NCBI GenBank assembly: GCA_036499395.1
Contig: DASYDW010000134.1
Location: 62,001 to 126,000 of the forward strand
Direction: 5' to 3'
Source of the DNA: Pirellulales bacterium
Lineage (GTDB): Bacteria; Planctomycetota; Planctomycetia; Pirellulales; JACPPG01
DNA length: 64,000 bases
The notes under the pieces are model-generated. The model had not been told where the DNA came from, did not search any database, and was given only the letters and a program-made list of their open reading frames with translations. A program made the position numbers and the translations under genes. Positions 29,313-39,470 of the stretch are shown piece by piece. The number at the start of each line of letters is the position of its first letter. Within the stretch, counting starts at the first letter, position 1.

Positions 29313-29873
29313 CTAGCCAGATTCCTGTGATTCGCCGAGTGACATCTGGGACAACGTCGCTGAAAAAACGGCCAATGCCTCGGGCCCGAACAACACGAAG
29401 CGCACCAATTCGGGCTGCTGCTGGTCGCGCAGGAACTCGGCCACCGCACGGATCGAAACTTGCGCCGCCTCGGCCATCGGATAGCCGTAGATGCCGGTGC
29501 TTAACGCGGGCATCGCTATCGAACGACAGTCGTGCTCGACGGCCAATTCCAGCGCGCGGCGCAACGCGCTGGCCAGTAGCCTGGGCTCGCCCAACACTCC
29601 GCCGTGCCACACAGGTCCCACCGCATGGGCGACAAACCGCGCCGACAGATTTCCTGCCGCGCTGATCACGGCCGAACCCGTCGGACAGCCCGACGGGTAG
29701 CGCTCGTTGGTTTCGCGCATGATCGTTGGACCGCCGCGCCGATGAATCGCACCGTCGACGCCACCGCCGCCGGCCAGTTGGCTATTGGCGGCGTTGACGA
29801 TCAGGTCGACCTGCTCGCTGGCGATGTCTCCCTGGCGCAATTCAAGCGAGCATTTGCCAATGGCAACACGCAT
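29313..29873 (-). CDS. Macro-domain protein (ADP-ribose or O-acetyl-ADP-ribose hydrolase family)
   Basis: A 186-residue macro domain. The VDLIVNAANSQLAGGGGVDGAIHRRGG motif (catalytic loop 1, with the conserved asparagine and NAAN) and PALSTGIYGYP (loop 2) are intact. Macro domains of this MacroD type bind ADP-ribose and remove it from proteins or from O-acetyl-ADP-ribose. No partner ADP-ribosyltransferase is seen nearby. A GTG at 29879 is an alternative start. Confidence 0.88.
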   Translation of the reverse strand: MRVAIGKCSLELRQGDIASEQVDLIVNAANSQLAGGGGVDGAIHRRGGPTIMRETNERYPSGCPTGSAVISAAGNLSARFVAHAVGPVWHGGVLGEPRLLASALRRALELAVEHDCRSIAMPALSTGIYGYPMAEAAQVSIRAVAEFLRDQQQPELVRFVLFGPEALAVFSATLSQMSLGESQESG

Positions 29874-30010
29874 AGCCACACCCCGCGAATTCAGAACTCG
29901 TTGAATCGCCTTTCTTGAATCAATTTTACCAAAATGCGCCGCGATCGAGCGCCTGAGAAGCGTGCTAAACTTGTGATGGTCCCCGCAAGATTTCTTGGGT
30001 ATTCCGTTCG

Positions 30011-30952
30011 ATGCGCCATCGTCTGCTAATTGCCGTTTGCTGCTTATGCCTTGCGACGGCTCCGGCCCGGGCCAATGATTTGTTCGTTGATAACGTGCGC
30101 GGTGACGACACCGGCAGCGGCAAATCGCAAATTCCTAGCGCTGATCTGGGCGGCCCCTTACGGTCGCTGACCCGAGCGCTCGAACTCGCTCGGTCGGGCG
30201 ACCGGATCGTGATGGCCGACACCGGCGTTCCGTATCGCGAGAGCGTGACGCTGATGGGCGGACGCCACAATGGTCTTGGCCGGCAAGCGTTCGTGATCGA
30301 AGGAAACGGCGCGATCCTGGACGGCTCGGACCTAGTACCGACAAAGTCCTGGGAGCATTTCCGCGGCGACATCTATCGATTCCGACCGCCCCATTTCGCG
30401 TTTGCCCAACTGTTTCTCGATGGACCGCCGGTCGAACGCCGTCATCTCGACAATGCGCTAGGCCGACTGCCGATGCTCGCGCCGCAGCAGTGGTGCCTGG
30501 CCGATGGTTGGATTTACTTCCGCACCGAGGAAAGGCAATTTCCGGCTGACTATCCGCTGACTTATGCCGCGTTGACGGTGGGCGTAACGCTCTACGAAGT
30601 CCACGACGTAATCATTCGCAACCTGACCGTGCAAGGCTTTCAGCTCGACGGCATCAACGCCCACGATTGCGCGAAAGACTGTCAGCTCGTCGGAGTGATC
30701 GCCCGCGGCAACGGTCGGGCAGGCATCGCCGTGGGAGGCGCTTCGAGCGTGCGAATTCGGTCCTGCCTGCTGAACGACAATGGTGACGCACAGATTCTGA
30801 CCGACGGTCCCTCGACGACGTCGATCGAGGAAACGGAAGTCGAATCCGCCAGCGCCCCGGCACTATTGCATCGCGGGGGCAATGTCTTCTACGACGGACG
30901 TCGCCTCAATGGTCCTTCGTACGAGGCCCTGCCCCCTGGCGAGTCTCAGTGA
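30011..30952 (+). CDS. Secreted right-handed beta-helix protein
   Basis: A 313-residue exported protein with a signal peptide (RLLIAVCCLCLATAPARA) and the DLFVDNVRGDD opening common in planctomycete polysaccharide-lyase-like proteins. It has beta-helix coils rich in DGIN, NLTVQGFQLDG, IARGNGRAGIAVGG and SSVRIRSCLLNDNG. No catalytic residues could be assigned, so it may bind or cleave a polysaccharide. Its last 47 bp overlap the convergent flippase-like gene. Confidence 0.75.
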   Translation: MRHRLLIAVCCLCLATAPARANDLFVDNVRGDDTGSGKSQIPSADLGGPLRSLTRALELARSGDRIVMADTGVPYRESVTLMGGRHNGLGRQAFVIEGNGAILDGSDLVPTKSWEHFRGDIYRFRPPHFAFAQLFLDGPPVERRHLDNALGRLPMLAPQQWCLADGWIYFRTEERQFPADYPLTYAALTVGVTLYEVHDVIIRNLTVQGFQLDGINAHDCAKDCQLVGVIARGNGRAGIAVGGASSVRIRSCLLNDNGDAQILTDGPSTTSIEETEVESASAPALLHRGGNVFYDGRRLNGPSYEALPPGESQ

Positions 30953-32066
30953 CGGGCAGTTTCGCATCGTGACCGTTCGTAACCGTGCGCTCGGCGGAAG
31001 TTTTGCGCGGCGCAGCAGCGGCGGAAGCGCCACCGGTCGCCGCGGATGCTGCCGGCTTGTCCCCCATCTGTTCGGCTTCTTTCCAAGCCGCATCCACGTC
31101 GCGCCGGCCGCGGAAATAAAACACGGCGCCGACAATGGCGATCGAGATCGTGATCGCCCGATAGCCAAAGGCCACGATCAGCCCTTCGTCCTTCGGCACA
31201 ACAACTCCGCCCGGCACGGCCTGGTACAACAGCTCCATCGCCCCTTCGAAGGCTCCCAAGCCGGCGGGCAGCAGCGGAATCGCCCCGGCCAGCATGCCCA
31301 ACGACACGATGATGAAGTGTGCGCCCAGCGAGGGAACCGGGTCCGGCAGCCCACGCGCGATCAAGTAAATGCCAAACGTGTTCAGCACGTGTACAAACAC
31401 GCTCAACACGCAGGTCAGAATCAGCACGCCAGGACGCGTGCGATACATGCGGATCGCCTCGAGCAAGCGCCCGAACAGCGGGCCCACGCGCGGCAGCTCG
31501 CTCAGCCAGGTCGAGACGCGCCCGTTGGTAAAACCAGGCATCACGAGCGCCACAATAAACAGGGCGCCCACCACGGTCAGTACCAGCGTCAGTTGCACCA
31601 GAAAGCGAACTGACTCTTCCTGGGTCGAAATGATCCCCGTGACCAGGGCCGCAACGCTCGCCACCAGAAACAGAACGTACAGCCCGATGATCCGATCGAT
31701 AACAACCGTCGCCACGGCCTCGGCCCGTTTACCCGGTTGCTCGCGAGCGATAAAGACGGCCTTGAACAGATCGCCACCGACGCTTCCCAGCGAGACAAAG
31801 TTAAACATGTAGCCCAGGAAGCCGAGCCGAAAGGCGTCCGCCATGCGAAACGGCAGATCGAGCGCGCGGACCAGGTAGTACCAGCGCACGAAAGTCAGGC
31901 AGGTGGCCGTCATGCACAGGGCCCAGGCCGCGGCGAAGCAGCCCCAGTTCTTGGGGCGGTCCATCATCTGCGCGAACGCATCGTCGCTGACGGCGTCATA
32001 GATCAGGTAACCTAGGATGCCGAACGAGATGCCGAACTTAAGCAGATTGACGACAAGCTTCTTCAA
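30906..32066 (-). CDS. Lysylphosphatidylglycerol-synthase-type flippase-like membrane protein (UPF0104)
   Basis: A 386-residue integral membrane protein with eight or so hydrophobic segments. The motifs NFVSLGSVGGDLFKAVFIAR and LLPAGLGAFEGAMELL are characteristic of the flippase-like domain shared by MprF and UPF0104/AglD proteins. The C-terminal 60 residues are hydrophilic and alanine-rich. The frame extends up to 32360, but the TTG at 32066 has a GGAGG site at 32072-32076, 5 nt upstream, and starts KKLVVNLLKFG. The GTG at 32072 lies on top of the ribosome site, so it is less likely. Confidence 0.85.
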   Translation of the reverse strand: MKKLVVNLLKFGISFGILGYLIYDAVSDDAFAQMMDRPKNWGCFAAAWALCMTATCLTFVRWYYLVRALDLPFRMADAFRLGFLGYMFNFVSLGSVGGDLFKAVFIAREQPGKRAEAVATVVIDRIIGLYVLFLVASVAALVTGIISTQEESVRFLVQLTLVLTVVGALFIVALVMPGFTNGRVSTWLSELPRVGPLFGRLLEAIRMYRTRPGVLILTCVLSVFVHVLNTFGIYLIARGLPDPVPSLGAHFIIVSLGMLAGAIPLLPAGLGAFEGAMELLYQAVPGGVVVPKDEGLIVAFGYRAITISIAIVGAVFYFRGRRDVDAAWKEAEQMGDKPAASAATGGASAAAAPRKTSAERTVTNGHDAKLPVTETRQGAGPRTKDH

Positions 32067-32430
32067 ACGCACCTCCGCCTCGGTCCGTAAATACGCGTGA
32101 CTGGCCCGCCAGCATCGAATCCGCGGCGTTGTGCCGCCCGGCGAAGGCCGTCCAACCGGTCGGATTGACGGTTCACCCAGGATTGACACCCCTGAGCCAG
32201 GGTGATAAATTTTCTGGTCGGTGAATGCAACCCCGATTCTAGCCATGAGTTGTGGCCGCGGTCGAGGTCTTTTCGCCGGTTTGATTGCCGAGTTTTGATC
32301 GGCCGCCGAAACGCAGGAACGAACGCGTGAAAACGCATGCGGGTGGTGCCTGATAGTCACCAGCCTTAAGCATTAAAGCGCAAAAACCTGACGCGTGATA
32401 CGCATCTGGCTTAAGTGTGCGAATACAACC

Positions 32431-33975
<1,545 letters not shown>

Positions 33976-34183
33976 GGCTTTATCTCTGGAGGGAATGCCA
34001 ACAATTGATCGATGCCCTGGATAATTGTAACGGCGTCTTCCGAAGTTGGGCGACTCCCATAGCAGGTTCCCTGTCCCAACCTGTGCGTTGATGATTCAGG
34101 TTGCGAAACGGGGCAGGCTGGGCATCGTCGAGCACAGACCAGAGGCCGGTGCTGGACGCCAGACCAATTTGCAGCCGCCCGCG

Positions 34184-34216
34184 TTGCCCTGCAAAAGCTA
34201 TCCTTTTGCAGGGCAA
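34184..34216. repeat. Perfect inverted repeat with 14-bp arms between recombinase and FRG gene
   Basis: TTGCCCTGCAAAAG (34184-34197), a 5-nt spacer, then CTTTTGCAGGGCAA (34203-34216): a perfect 14-bp inverted repeat. It is not followed by a T-run. Its place, upstream of the recombinase start and just before the FRG gene, suits an operator or recombination-related site. Confidence 0.8.
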
Positions 34217-34241
34217 TTCTTCCGGCGAGACGAGTTTGACC

Positions 34242-34961
34242 ATGAATCATGGGATTCACAAAGAATTCGGGCGTGGAGTGCGGCTAGTCGTGGACGTGCT
34301 CGACGTCGCAAGAAGCAGTAATTGTTGGTGGCGCGGTCAGGCTCAGGCTTGGCCATTAGTGCCGAAAGCTAATCGTGAGCCATTCTGTAAGCGTGACCCG
34401 GCGATGATCTACTTTTCGTGGGCACGCAGCGCGTGCCGTCACGTCGCACTACCAGTGTCACTGCTGGATGCTCTAGCGCTTGCGCAGCATCACGGCCTAG
34501 CCACGCCGTTGCTCGATTGGACCGCGAATCCTCTGGTCGCGTTATATTTCGCTGCGGTAGGCGGCGAGGGTAACGACGGCGCGGTCTACACGACGTATGC
34601 ACCGCCAATGGATGTGCTCGCCGCTGAGCCGACAATCGAAAAGATCGGAGGGGCTCGCGCTTTGACTGGAGACCTGCGTGACAAGTACCCGTACTTTGGC
34701 TACATACCGCGTGTCTTGAACGCGCGCATTGACCGTCAGTCGGGATTGTTTACCTATCACCCGTGGGGAAGTGAGCCATTGAAACCCCTACAGGCGATCA
34801 AAGTCCCAGCCGACCTGAAAACGGACCTGCTCTACACATTGGACATCATGGGCGTGAACCAAAGCACCATCTTTCCCGACCTCGATGGCCTTTCGGCCTA
34901 CGTCAACGGGGCGGCCGTTTCCTTTCCGCTACGTGAACCACCAGCAATGGCCGATCGTTGA
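34242..34961 (+). CDS. FRG-domain protein
   Basis: A 239-residue protein with the FRG domain hallmarks: WWRGQAQAWPLVPK at the start and LAQHHGLATPLLDWTANPLVALYFA in the middle. FRG domains occur in mobile-element and defence-linked proteins and are presumed to be enzymes or binding modules, without a settled activity. The frame is open to 34101; the ATG at 34242 is preferred because sequence before it does not look coding. It is divergent from the recombinase and separated from it by the inverted repeat at 34184. Confidence 0.78.
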   Translation: MNHGIHKEFGRGVRLVVDVLDVARSSNCWWRGQAQAWPLVPKANREPFCKRDPAMIYFSWARSACRHVALPVSLLDALALAQHHGLATPLLDWTANPLVALYFAAVGGEGNDGAVYTTYAPPMDVLAAEPTIEKIGGARALTGDLRDKYPYFGYIPRVLNARIDRQSGLFTYHPWGSEPLKPLQAIKVPADLKTDLLYTLDIMGVNQSTIFPDLDGLSAYVNGAAVSFPLREPPAMADR

Positions 34962-35037
34962 TGTAACTTTGCAACCTGCCTATGGTAGCACCTCAATCCG
35001 ACATGCCAGATCAATGACTGCACGATCATCGGATGCC

Positions 35038-35277
35038 CTACTTCGACACCTCATTCCGCGACAGCACGTCCAACAACCGCCCCACGTCTTTGACGATTGC
35101 AATAGCATCTTCCGCTGTAAGGCGAGCTTGATAGTAGGGTTGCCAGACGCGGATCGTTTCTGCAATCAGCTCGGGTGTGATCCAGGTGGGTAATGCAGGA
35201 CCAGCCGCAAGCGACTGCCGAGCAATCGGCGAATCGTTGTAATCGGTTGCACCAAGATTGGGATACCGATCCTTCAT
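35038..35277 (-). CDS. Small protein of unknown function, last of the ParB gene train
   Basis: A 79-residue predicted protein (start MKDRYPNLGATDYND) with a helical C-terminal half (LIAETIRVWQPYYQARL, AIAIVKDVGRLLDVLS). Its ATG overlaps the upstream stop as TGATG, which suggests translational coupling. I do not recognise a family. Confidence 0.6.
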   Translation of the reverse strand: MKDRYPNLGATDYNDSPIARQSLAAGPALPTWITPELIAETIRVWQPYYQARLTAEDAIAIVKDVGRLLDVLSRNEVSK

Positions 35278-35456
35278 CACTGCTTCCCTGCATTGACTTC
35301 ACGCTGACCTACCTTAAGGGCCGCCAGCCAGGGCGGTACGAGTTGTTCGGTCGAACGCGACTCGCTACCGCAGCGTGGGCATGGCATCTCAGCCCGCGTG
35401 GCGAACCACTTGGCACCGCAACAGGCGCAGACGAAGTACCAACGGCGCGGATCCAT
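35277..35456 (-). CDS. Zinc-ribbon mini-protein
   Basis: A 59-residue protein with CxxC pairs (VCACCGAKW, PCPRCGSE) forming a single zinc ribbon. The ATG at 35456 has an AGGA site 6 nt upstream; a TTG at 35477 is the alternative. The stop overlaps the next ATG (TGATG). Confidence 0.6.
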   Translation of the reverse strand: MDPRRWYFVCACCGAKWFATRAEMPCPRCGSESRSTEQLVPPWLAALKVGQREVNAGKQ

Positions 35457-35486
35457 GTCCGATCCTGACTCTGCCAACTTCGCGGG

Positions 35487-35627
35487 TTACTTATTTAGCG
35501 ATTTCCAAGTCCAGACGACCGTCTTCCACAACAACTCGCGCATGCGGCCCGGATGGCGCTCGTTGAAAACGCCGAGGCGGTACATCGCCGTGCAGGATGC
35601 CAGAAAGAACAGGTTTGAAAACGACAT
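35487..35627 (-). CDS. Short ORF of 46 residues in the coupled gene train
   Basis: Translated directly: begins MSFSNLFFLASCTAMYRLG and ends VVWTWKSLNK. The ATG at 35627 shares its first base with the stop of the upstream membrane protein (TGATG), and a GGAG site lies 8 nt before it. The N-terminal part is hydrophobic. No family is recognised; it is supported mainly by coupling and position. Confidence 0.5.
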   Translation of the reverse strand: MSFSNLFFLASCTAMYRLGVFNERHPGRMRELLWKTVVWTWKSLNK

Positions 35628-35845
35628 CACGATTTCTCCACGACCGAATCAACCGGGATGGACTGGCCGCATAGGCGGCCAACAGACGCGCCTATCCATC
35701 TCCCGCCCGCAATCAAGCTCCACAGCGTCAACACCAGCACAGCAAACGGCAACGACACGATGATCAGCCAGGCCCAGGCCAACCAGCGGAGCGGCCATTG
35801 GTCGATGAATGTCCAGACAAGCACAACGGCAAGTAGTAAATTCAT
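35627..35845 (-). CDS. Small two-helix membrane protein
   Basis: A 72-residue protein with two hydrophobic segments (LLLAVVLVWTFI, WLIIVSLPFAVLVLTLWSLIAGG). The start overlaps the preceding stop by 4 bp (ATGA), the stop overlaps the next ATG. No family is recognised. Confidence 0.6.
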   Translation of the reverse strand: MNLLLAVVLVWTFIDQWPLRWLAWAWLIIVSLPFAVLVLTLWSLIAGGRWIGASVGRLCGQSIPVDSVVEKS

Positions 35846-36105
35846 CGATCCATTCCTTGGCCACGGTCATCCCGGCCGTCCGATCGGCTGTCGTACCGAT
35901 CGAGCAACTTTTGAAAATCGCTCTCGTTACGAGATTGCTCGGTGACCTGTTGCGGCGTCGGATTGCCCATCATGCCTGGCTCTTCGATGGGGCGAATGCT
36001 ATCTGGGAAAGCCGGCAGAGCCTGAGCCAGTTCCTTCGATCCTTGCCGCAAGGCGGCCCACAAGGGGGCACTGAAAGCCGGACGCGTGCTTTCATTCTTG
36101 GACAT
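35842..36105 (-). CDS. Small soluble protein of unknown function
   Basis: An 87-residue, proline- and glutamine-rich protein with an arginine/aspartate-rich tail (LLDRYDSRSDGRDDRGQ). It lies 12 bp after the membrane-protein stop and overlaps the next start by 4 bp. No family is recognised. Confidence 0.58.
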   Translation of the reverse strand: MSKNESTRPAFSAPLWAALRQGSKELAQALPAFPDSIRPIEEPGMMGNPTPQQVTEQSRNESDFQKLLDRYDSRSDGRDDRGQGMDR

Positions 36106-36117
36106 ACAAACCTCCGG

Positions 36118-36684
36118 TTAAAAGTCGCCGCGGCGATAACGATCCAGCAGCACACGCTGCTCGATTTCGGCATCGCGCATCGATTGCAGGCGACGGCGGA
36201 CAATGTCTTCGTCGATGGCGTTTTTCACGACCAGGCACACGCTGCTGACGATGATCAGCTTGCCGAGCGGCGCGTCGACGGTCGAAAGCCACATGCCGCC
36301 CCCCAATAGCGCCAAGAATTCGATGATCGAGGCGCCCTTTGGATCCTTCACAAAAGGGAGCAGATATCCCAGGTACGGATAGCCGTCGTAGCGACTGTGC
36401 GGCGACAGCCCGCGACTGACCAAATACATCGTCTTCAGCCGCTGCAGGATGAACATCACGAACCACCAGAAGGTGAACTGTTGGACCACGAAATGTCGGG
36501 GATACGCGGCCATGTAGAAAAACAGAATCACGAAGGCCACGGCGCCGTTTCGCCCGAGCGCCTCGCGGCCGAAGTTACGGCGCACGAACGGCGTGACGCA
36601 GGTGGCGTGGCCGCTAACCAGCACGTACAGCAGGTTGACGGCACCGCGCATGTCGAACGGATGGTGATGAGGAGGGTTGTGCAT
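36118..36684 (-). CDS. Membrane protein following the coupling ATPase
   Basis: A 188-residue protein with three or four hydrophobic segments (VAFVILFFYMAAY, FTFWWFVMFILQRL, SIIEFLALLGGGMWL, LIIVSSVCLVV), then a charged C-terminal tail (DEDIVRRRLQSMRDAEIEQR). Its ATG is 3 bp after the stop of the coupling-ATPase gene, with an AAAGGTGA site inside that gene. The position suggests a membrane partner of the ATPase. No family is recognised. Confidence 0.68.
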   Translation of the reverse strand: MHNPPHHHPFDMRGAVNLLYVLVSGHATCVTPFVRRNFGREALGRNGAVAFVILFFYMAAYPRHFVVQQFTFWWFVMFILQRLKTMYLVSRGLSPHSRYDGYPYLGYLLPFVKDPKGASIIEFLALLGGGMWLSTVDAPLGKLIIVSSVCLVVKNAIDEDIVRRRLQSMRDAEIEQRVLLDRYRRGDF

Positions 36685-36687
36685 ATT

Positions 36688-38184
36688 TCACCTTTGGCTG
36701 AAGGCCATTCGCAGCCAGTTTTCGCCGTTGGAAAACGGCTCGCCGGAGCGCACCACGATCCCGTCACAGAAGTAACCGGCCTTGCGGCCGCCGGTACGCA
36801 AGCCGTTCATGAATTCGTTGGTTTGCAGAATCGGTTGGCACTGCGTATTGAACGTGGAGGTGAATTGGCCGTAGCTCATGATCTCGTCCCAGATATCGCC
36901 GGCCGGCTGCATCGAGCCGCCGATGAGCGTTTCCAAGCGCTGGCCGACCAGTCCACTGGCCCACATGGCGGTTTCCATGTCGCCCAGGGCGTGAAAGATG
37001 CGGTGCCCGAAATTTGCCAAGAGCGCCTGGGCCTGGGCGCGGCCTTCACTGGCGCCAAGGGCCGCGTGAAACGAGTGCAACGACTGACACAGAAAGACTA
37101 GGCAAGCCAGGTGCGAGCGGCACTGGGCGACGAAATACGGGTCCATGCTGTTGGTGAACTGCGCCGCCTCATCGCACCAGATCACGTTGATCGGGTCTTT
37201 GGGTTTGGCGTGGCGGCGGAGAATCGACTTTTGGACCAGGTATTTCCAACCAGCGTTCACGAAATTGCCCATGTCGCCATAGGCGGCCGGCGGCATGTTG
37301 ATGAGAATCCATTTGCGGCGTAGCAAGTCCTGCGGACCGACATTGGTAGTGGTCGAGACCAGCTCGCGCACCAGGCCCGTATTGAACGTATGCAGGATGC
37401 CCAGCACGCCCGTGGTAATCGACGAGCGCGTTCGATCGGACATCGCGGGAACTTCACCGAACCAGTAATCACTAGCGAGCTGAAAATCATGCGTGTCGAA
37501 TTTGGATTTGCGGGCTTGGCACGCCGCTTCCATGCACTGGCAATGAAACTTGTTCTTCCAACTTGGGTCTTGCAGTTGCGACGGATTTTCGGCGGCGGTA
37601 ACGATGAATTCCTGCAGCTGGGGAGCGTTGACCGTGCCGGTGGCCAGCTTCACCGGCCCCACGGCGTTGTAGATCATCCGTTCCTGCTCGCGCTCCCAGA
37701 AATCGGAGTTCTCACCGCGGCGGTGATCGGCCGAGCGCAAGGTCTCGCCGATCGTGGTAATGCACTTGGTAATCTCACGGGTGTGACCGCCGTGGCGCAA
37801 TGCCTCGGCCAGGAAGTTAAAGCGCAGCTTTCCTTCGGGCTCGAACACCAAGAGATCTTTGGTGCGGCCGGCCTGGGCGAAGATTTTTCGCCACAGAGCC
37901 ACATCCTCGCCCGGTTTGGCGGCGCAAATCAGCCCGCCCGAATTGCGATAGTTCACAATGGCTTGCGCCACAAGGCGCCCCGACGAACTGGTCTTACCGG
38001 AGCCCACCCGCCCGACGATGCAGACCCCACCGTTGATCAGATCGCGAACGGTGAAGGGATCTTTTTTTGTCCAGCGAAACAAGGGAGCGTCCAGGTTCCC
38101 TTTGCGGGGCTGCCGCCGGCGCACGGCGAGCCACAATACGCCAAGCGTGGCCAGGCAGCTGAGAAGCATCTGGTTCTCGTCCAT
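36688..38184 (-). CDS. VirD4/TraG-type coupling ATPase homologue
   Basis: A 498-residue P-loop ATPase. One hydrophobic segment at residues 7-20 anchors it; Walker A is GRVGSGKT (58-65) and Walker B is INVIWCDEA near 333. Later ALLANFGHRIFHALGDMETA and SGLVGQRLETLIGG resemble the TraG/TraD/VirD4 coupling-protein family, which feeds substrates to conjugation or secretion channels. Family members are often longer; this is compact. The ATG at 38184 shares its A with the TGA of parB, and a GTG at 38187 is also possible. No relaxase or channel gene is seen in the window. Confidence 0.82.
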   Translation of the reverse strand: MDENQMLLSCLATLGVLWLAVRRRQPRKGNLDAPLFRWTKKDPFTVRDLINGGVCIVGRVGSGKTSSSGRLVAQAIVNYRNSGGLICAAKPGEDVALWRKIFAQAGRTKDLLVFEPEGKLRFNFLAEALRHGGHTREITKCITTIGETLRSADHRRGENSDFWEREQERMIYNAVGPVKLATGTVNAPQLQEFIVTAAENPSQLQDPSWKNKFHCQCMEAACQARKSKFDTHDFQLASDYWFGEVPAMSDRTRSSITTGVLGILHTFNTGLVRELVSTTTNVGPQDLLRRKWILINMPPAAYGDMGNFVNAGWKYLVQKSILRRHAKPKDPINVIWCDEAAQFTNSMDPYFVAQCRSHLACLVFLCQSLHSFHAALGASEGRAQAQALLANFGHRIFHALGDMETAMWASGLVGQRLETLIGGSMQPAGDIWDEIMSYGQFTSTFNTQCQPILQTNEFMNGLRTGGRKAGYFCDGIVVRSGEPFSNGENWLRMAFSQR

Positions 38185-39038
38185 CACGACACCTCCTCGG
38201 CCACCAGCGGCACGGCTTTGGTTTCGGCCTTGGCCTCTTCACGCAACAGGCGGCAGGCCATAGCCACATCCGCAATCCCGCGCGACCGCAACTTACGAAT
38301 TCGCGCCAGAACGGCGGAGAGCGCCTCGACCATGCGATCGAGCGTCAGTTCAGTACCGACGACGGTCACCGAATCACCACCGGCCAAGAGGGCCGTAGCG
38401 CGGTTCAGGCCCGGGTTAGGCTTGGCAGACTTTGTCGGACGCTCGGTTTTGACCTCGGTCGCGAGCGCATCGCGCGTGAGCTGGCCGCTGGCCATTTGTG
38501 CGACGAGCGCGGCGCGCTTTTCTGGATCCTCGACCTGCTTAAGCAGGTAACCGGCACTTTCCGGAATTTCGCCGGCATCGATCCGTGCTTGCACAGGTTC
38601 GGGCAACTCCAGAATCGCCAGCAGGCGAGTTACCGTGGCACTGGAGATACCGCACTTGCCGGCGGCCTCAGTAGCCGGCCATCCGGTTTCATTCATCAAC
38701 CGCTTGATCGCCCGCGCCCGTTCGCCCGGAGTCAGGCCAGCTCGCTGGAGGTTGGCCACCAATTGACGATGGATGACTTCACCGATGCAGAGCGGCTTTT
38801 CTTCCACGATGACCGGCACTTCGGCCAGCTTGATCATCCGGGCCGCCTGCAAACGGCGCTCGCCGTCGACAACCACGAACCGGTCGTCGACCGCGCGGAC
38901 ACGGAGGGGTTGTTGCAAGCCGACTTCCTGGATGCTGCGCGCTAGCCCGACGAGCAACTGCTCGGCGAAGGTCGTGCGAACCTGCGGCTGGCAGTCGATC
39001 GAGTCGATCGGCACATATTGAATGGCTTCGTAAACCAT
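38184..39038 (-). CDS. ParB/RepB-like partition or DNA-binding protein
   Basis: A 284-residue ParB-family protein. The N-terminal ParB/Srx fold shows VVDGERRLQAARM and IHRQLVANLQRAGLTPGERARAIKRLM. A helix-turn-helix follows (ATEAAGKCGISSATVTRLLAIL), and a basic linker and helical C-terminus complete it. ParB proteins bind parS-like sites and hydrolyse CTP. There is no parA beside it, so a regulatory or transfer role is as likely as partition. The ATG at 39038 is used; the frame to 39095 adds non-conserved residues. Confidence 0.85.
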   Translation of the reverse strand: MVYEAIQYVPIDSIDCQPQVRTTFAEQLLVGLARSIQEVGLQQPLRVRAVDDRFVVVDGERRLQAARMIKLAEVPVIVEEKPLCIGEVIHRQLVANLQRAGLTPGERARAIKRLMNETGWPATEAAGKCGISSATVTRLLAILELPEPVQARIDAGEIPESAGYLLKQVEDPEKRAALVAQMASGQLTRDALATEVKTERPTKSAKPNPGLNRATALLAGGDSVTVVGTELTLDRMVEALSAVLARIRKLRSRGIADVAMACRLLREEAKAETKAVPLVAEEVS

Positions 39039-39091
39039 GAGAGGTGTTCCTGAAAAATGGTGGTGACAAAACGACGGGCGAACGGGTGGCC

Positions 39092-39421
39092 TCATGCCGC
39101 CCGCCGCTCCGCCGCGGCCGCCTCTTCCTCCTCGAAGGCGGCCTTTTCCTTGCCGGCTTTCCAGGCGGCCTTGGCGGCTTTAAACCCGACGATCACCGCC
39201 ACGATGTCGTCGATGAAGCCGATGGGGAAAAACACATCCGGGATCGGGTCCACTGGTGAAACAATCAGAGCACCGCACAAGAGCGCGGTTGCCCAACCGC
39301 AGAATTGCACGAGCGCGGCGCGTAGCGGACTTTTGGGTAGGTGCGCCAGTACCACGAGCGCCAGAACCAACAACGTGCCGCAACCGAAGAAGAACCGAAT
39401 GGTCGAGAAGAAGCCGTCCAT
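39092..39421 (-). CDS. DUF1232 (YkvA-like) membrane protein
   Basis: A 109-residue protein with hydrophobic segments (TLLVLALVVLAHL, ALLCGALIVSPVDPIPDVFFPIG) and the DUF1232 signature SPVDPIPD...GFIDDI. An alanine/glutamate-rich tail follows. The ATG at 39421 has GGAGA 5 nt upstream. The family's function is unknown. It is followed closely by parB. Confidence 0.8.
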   Translation of the reverse strand: MDGFFSTIRFFFGCGTLLVLALVVLAHLPKSPLRAALVQFCGWATALLCGALIVSPVDPIPDVFFPIGFIDDIVAVIVGFKAAKAAWKAGKEKAAFEEEEAAAAERRAA

Positions 39422-39470
39422 AAAACTCTCCGCTACGAAAAAAGGGGTGTTGTTAAGAAGCCAAAGGTCA

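Noticed and set aside
30882..31613. Plus-strand frame opposite the flippase-like gene
   Set aside because: Rich in glutamine and histidine from antisense of a membrane protein; no family.
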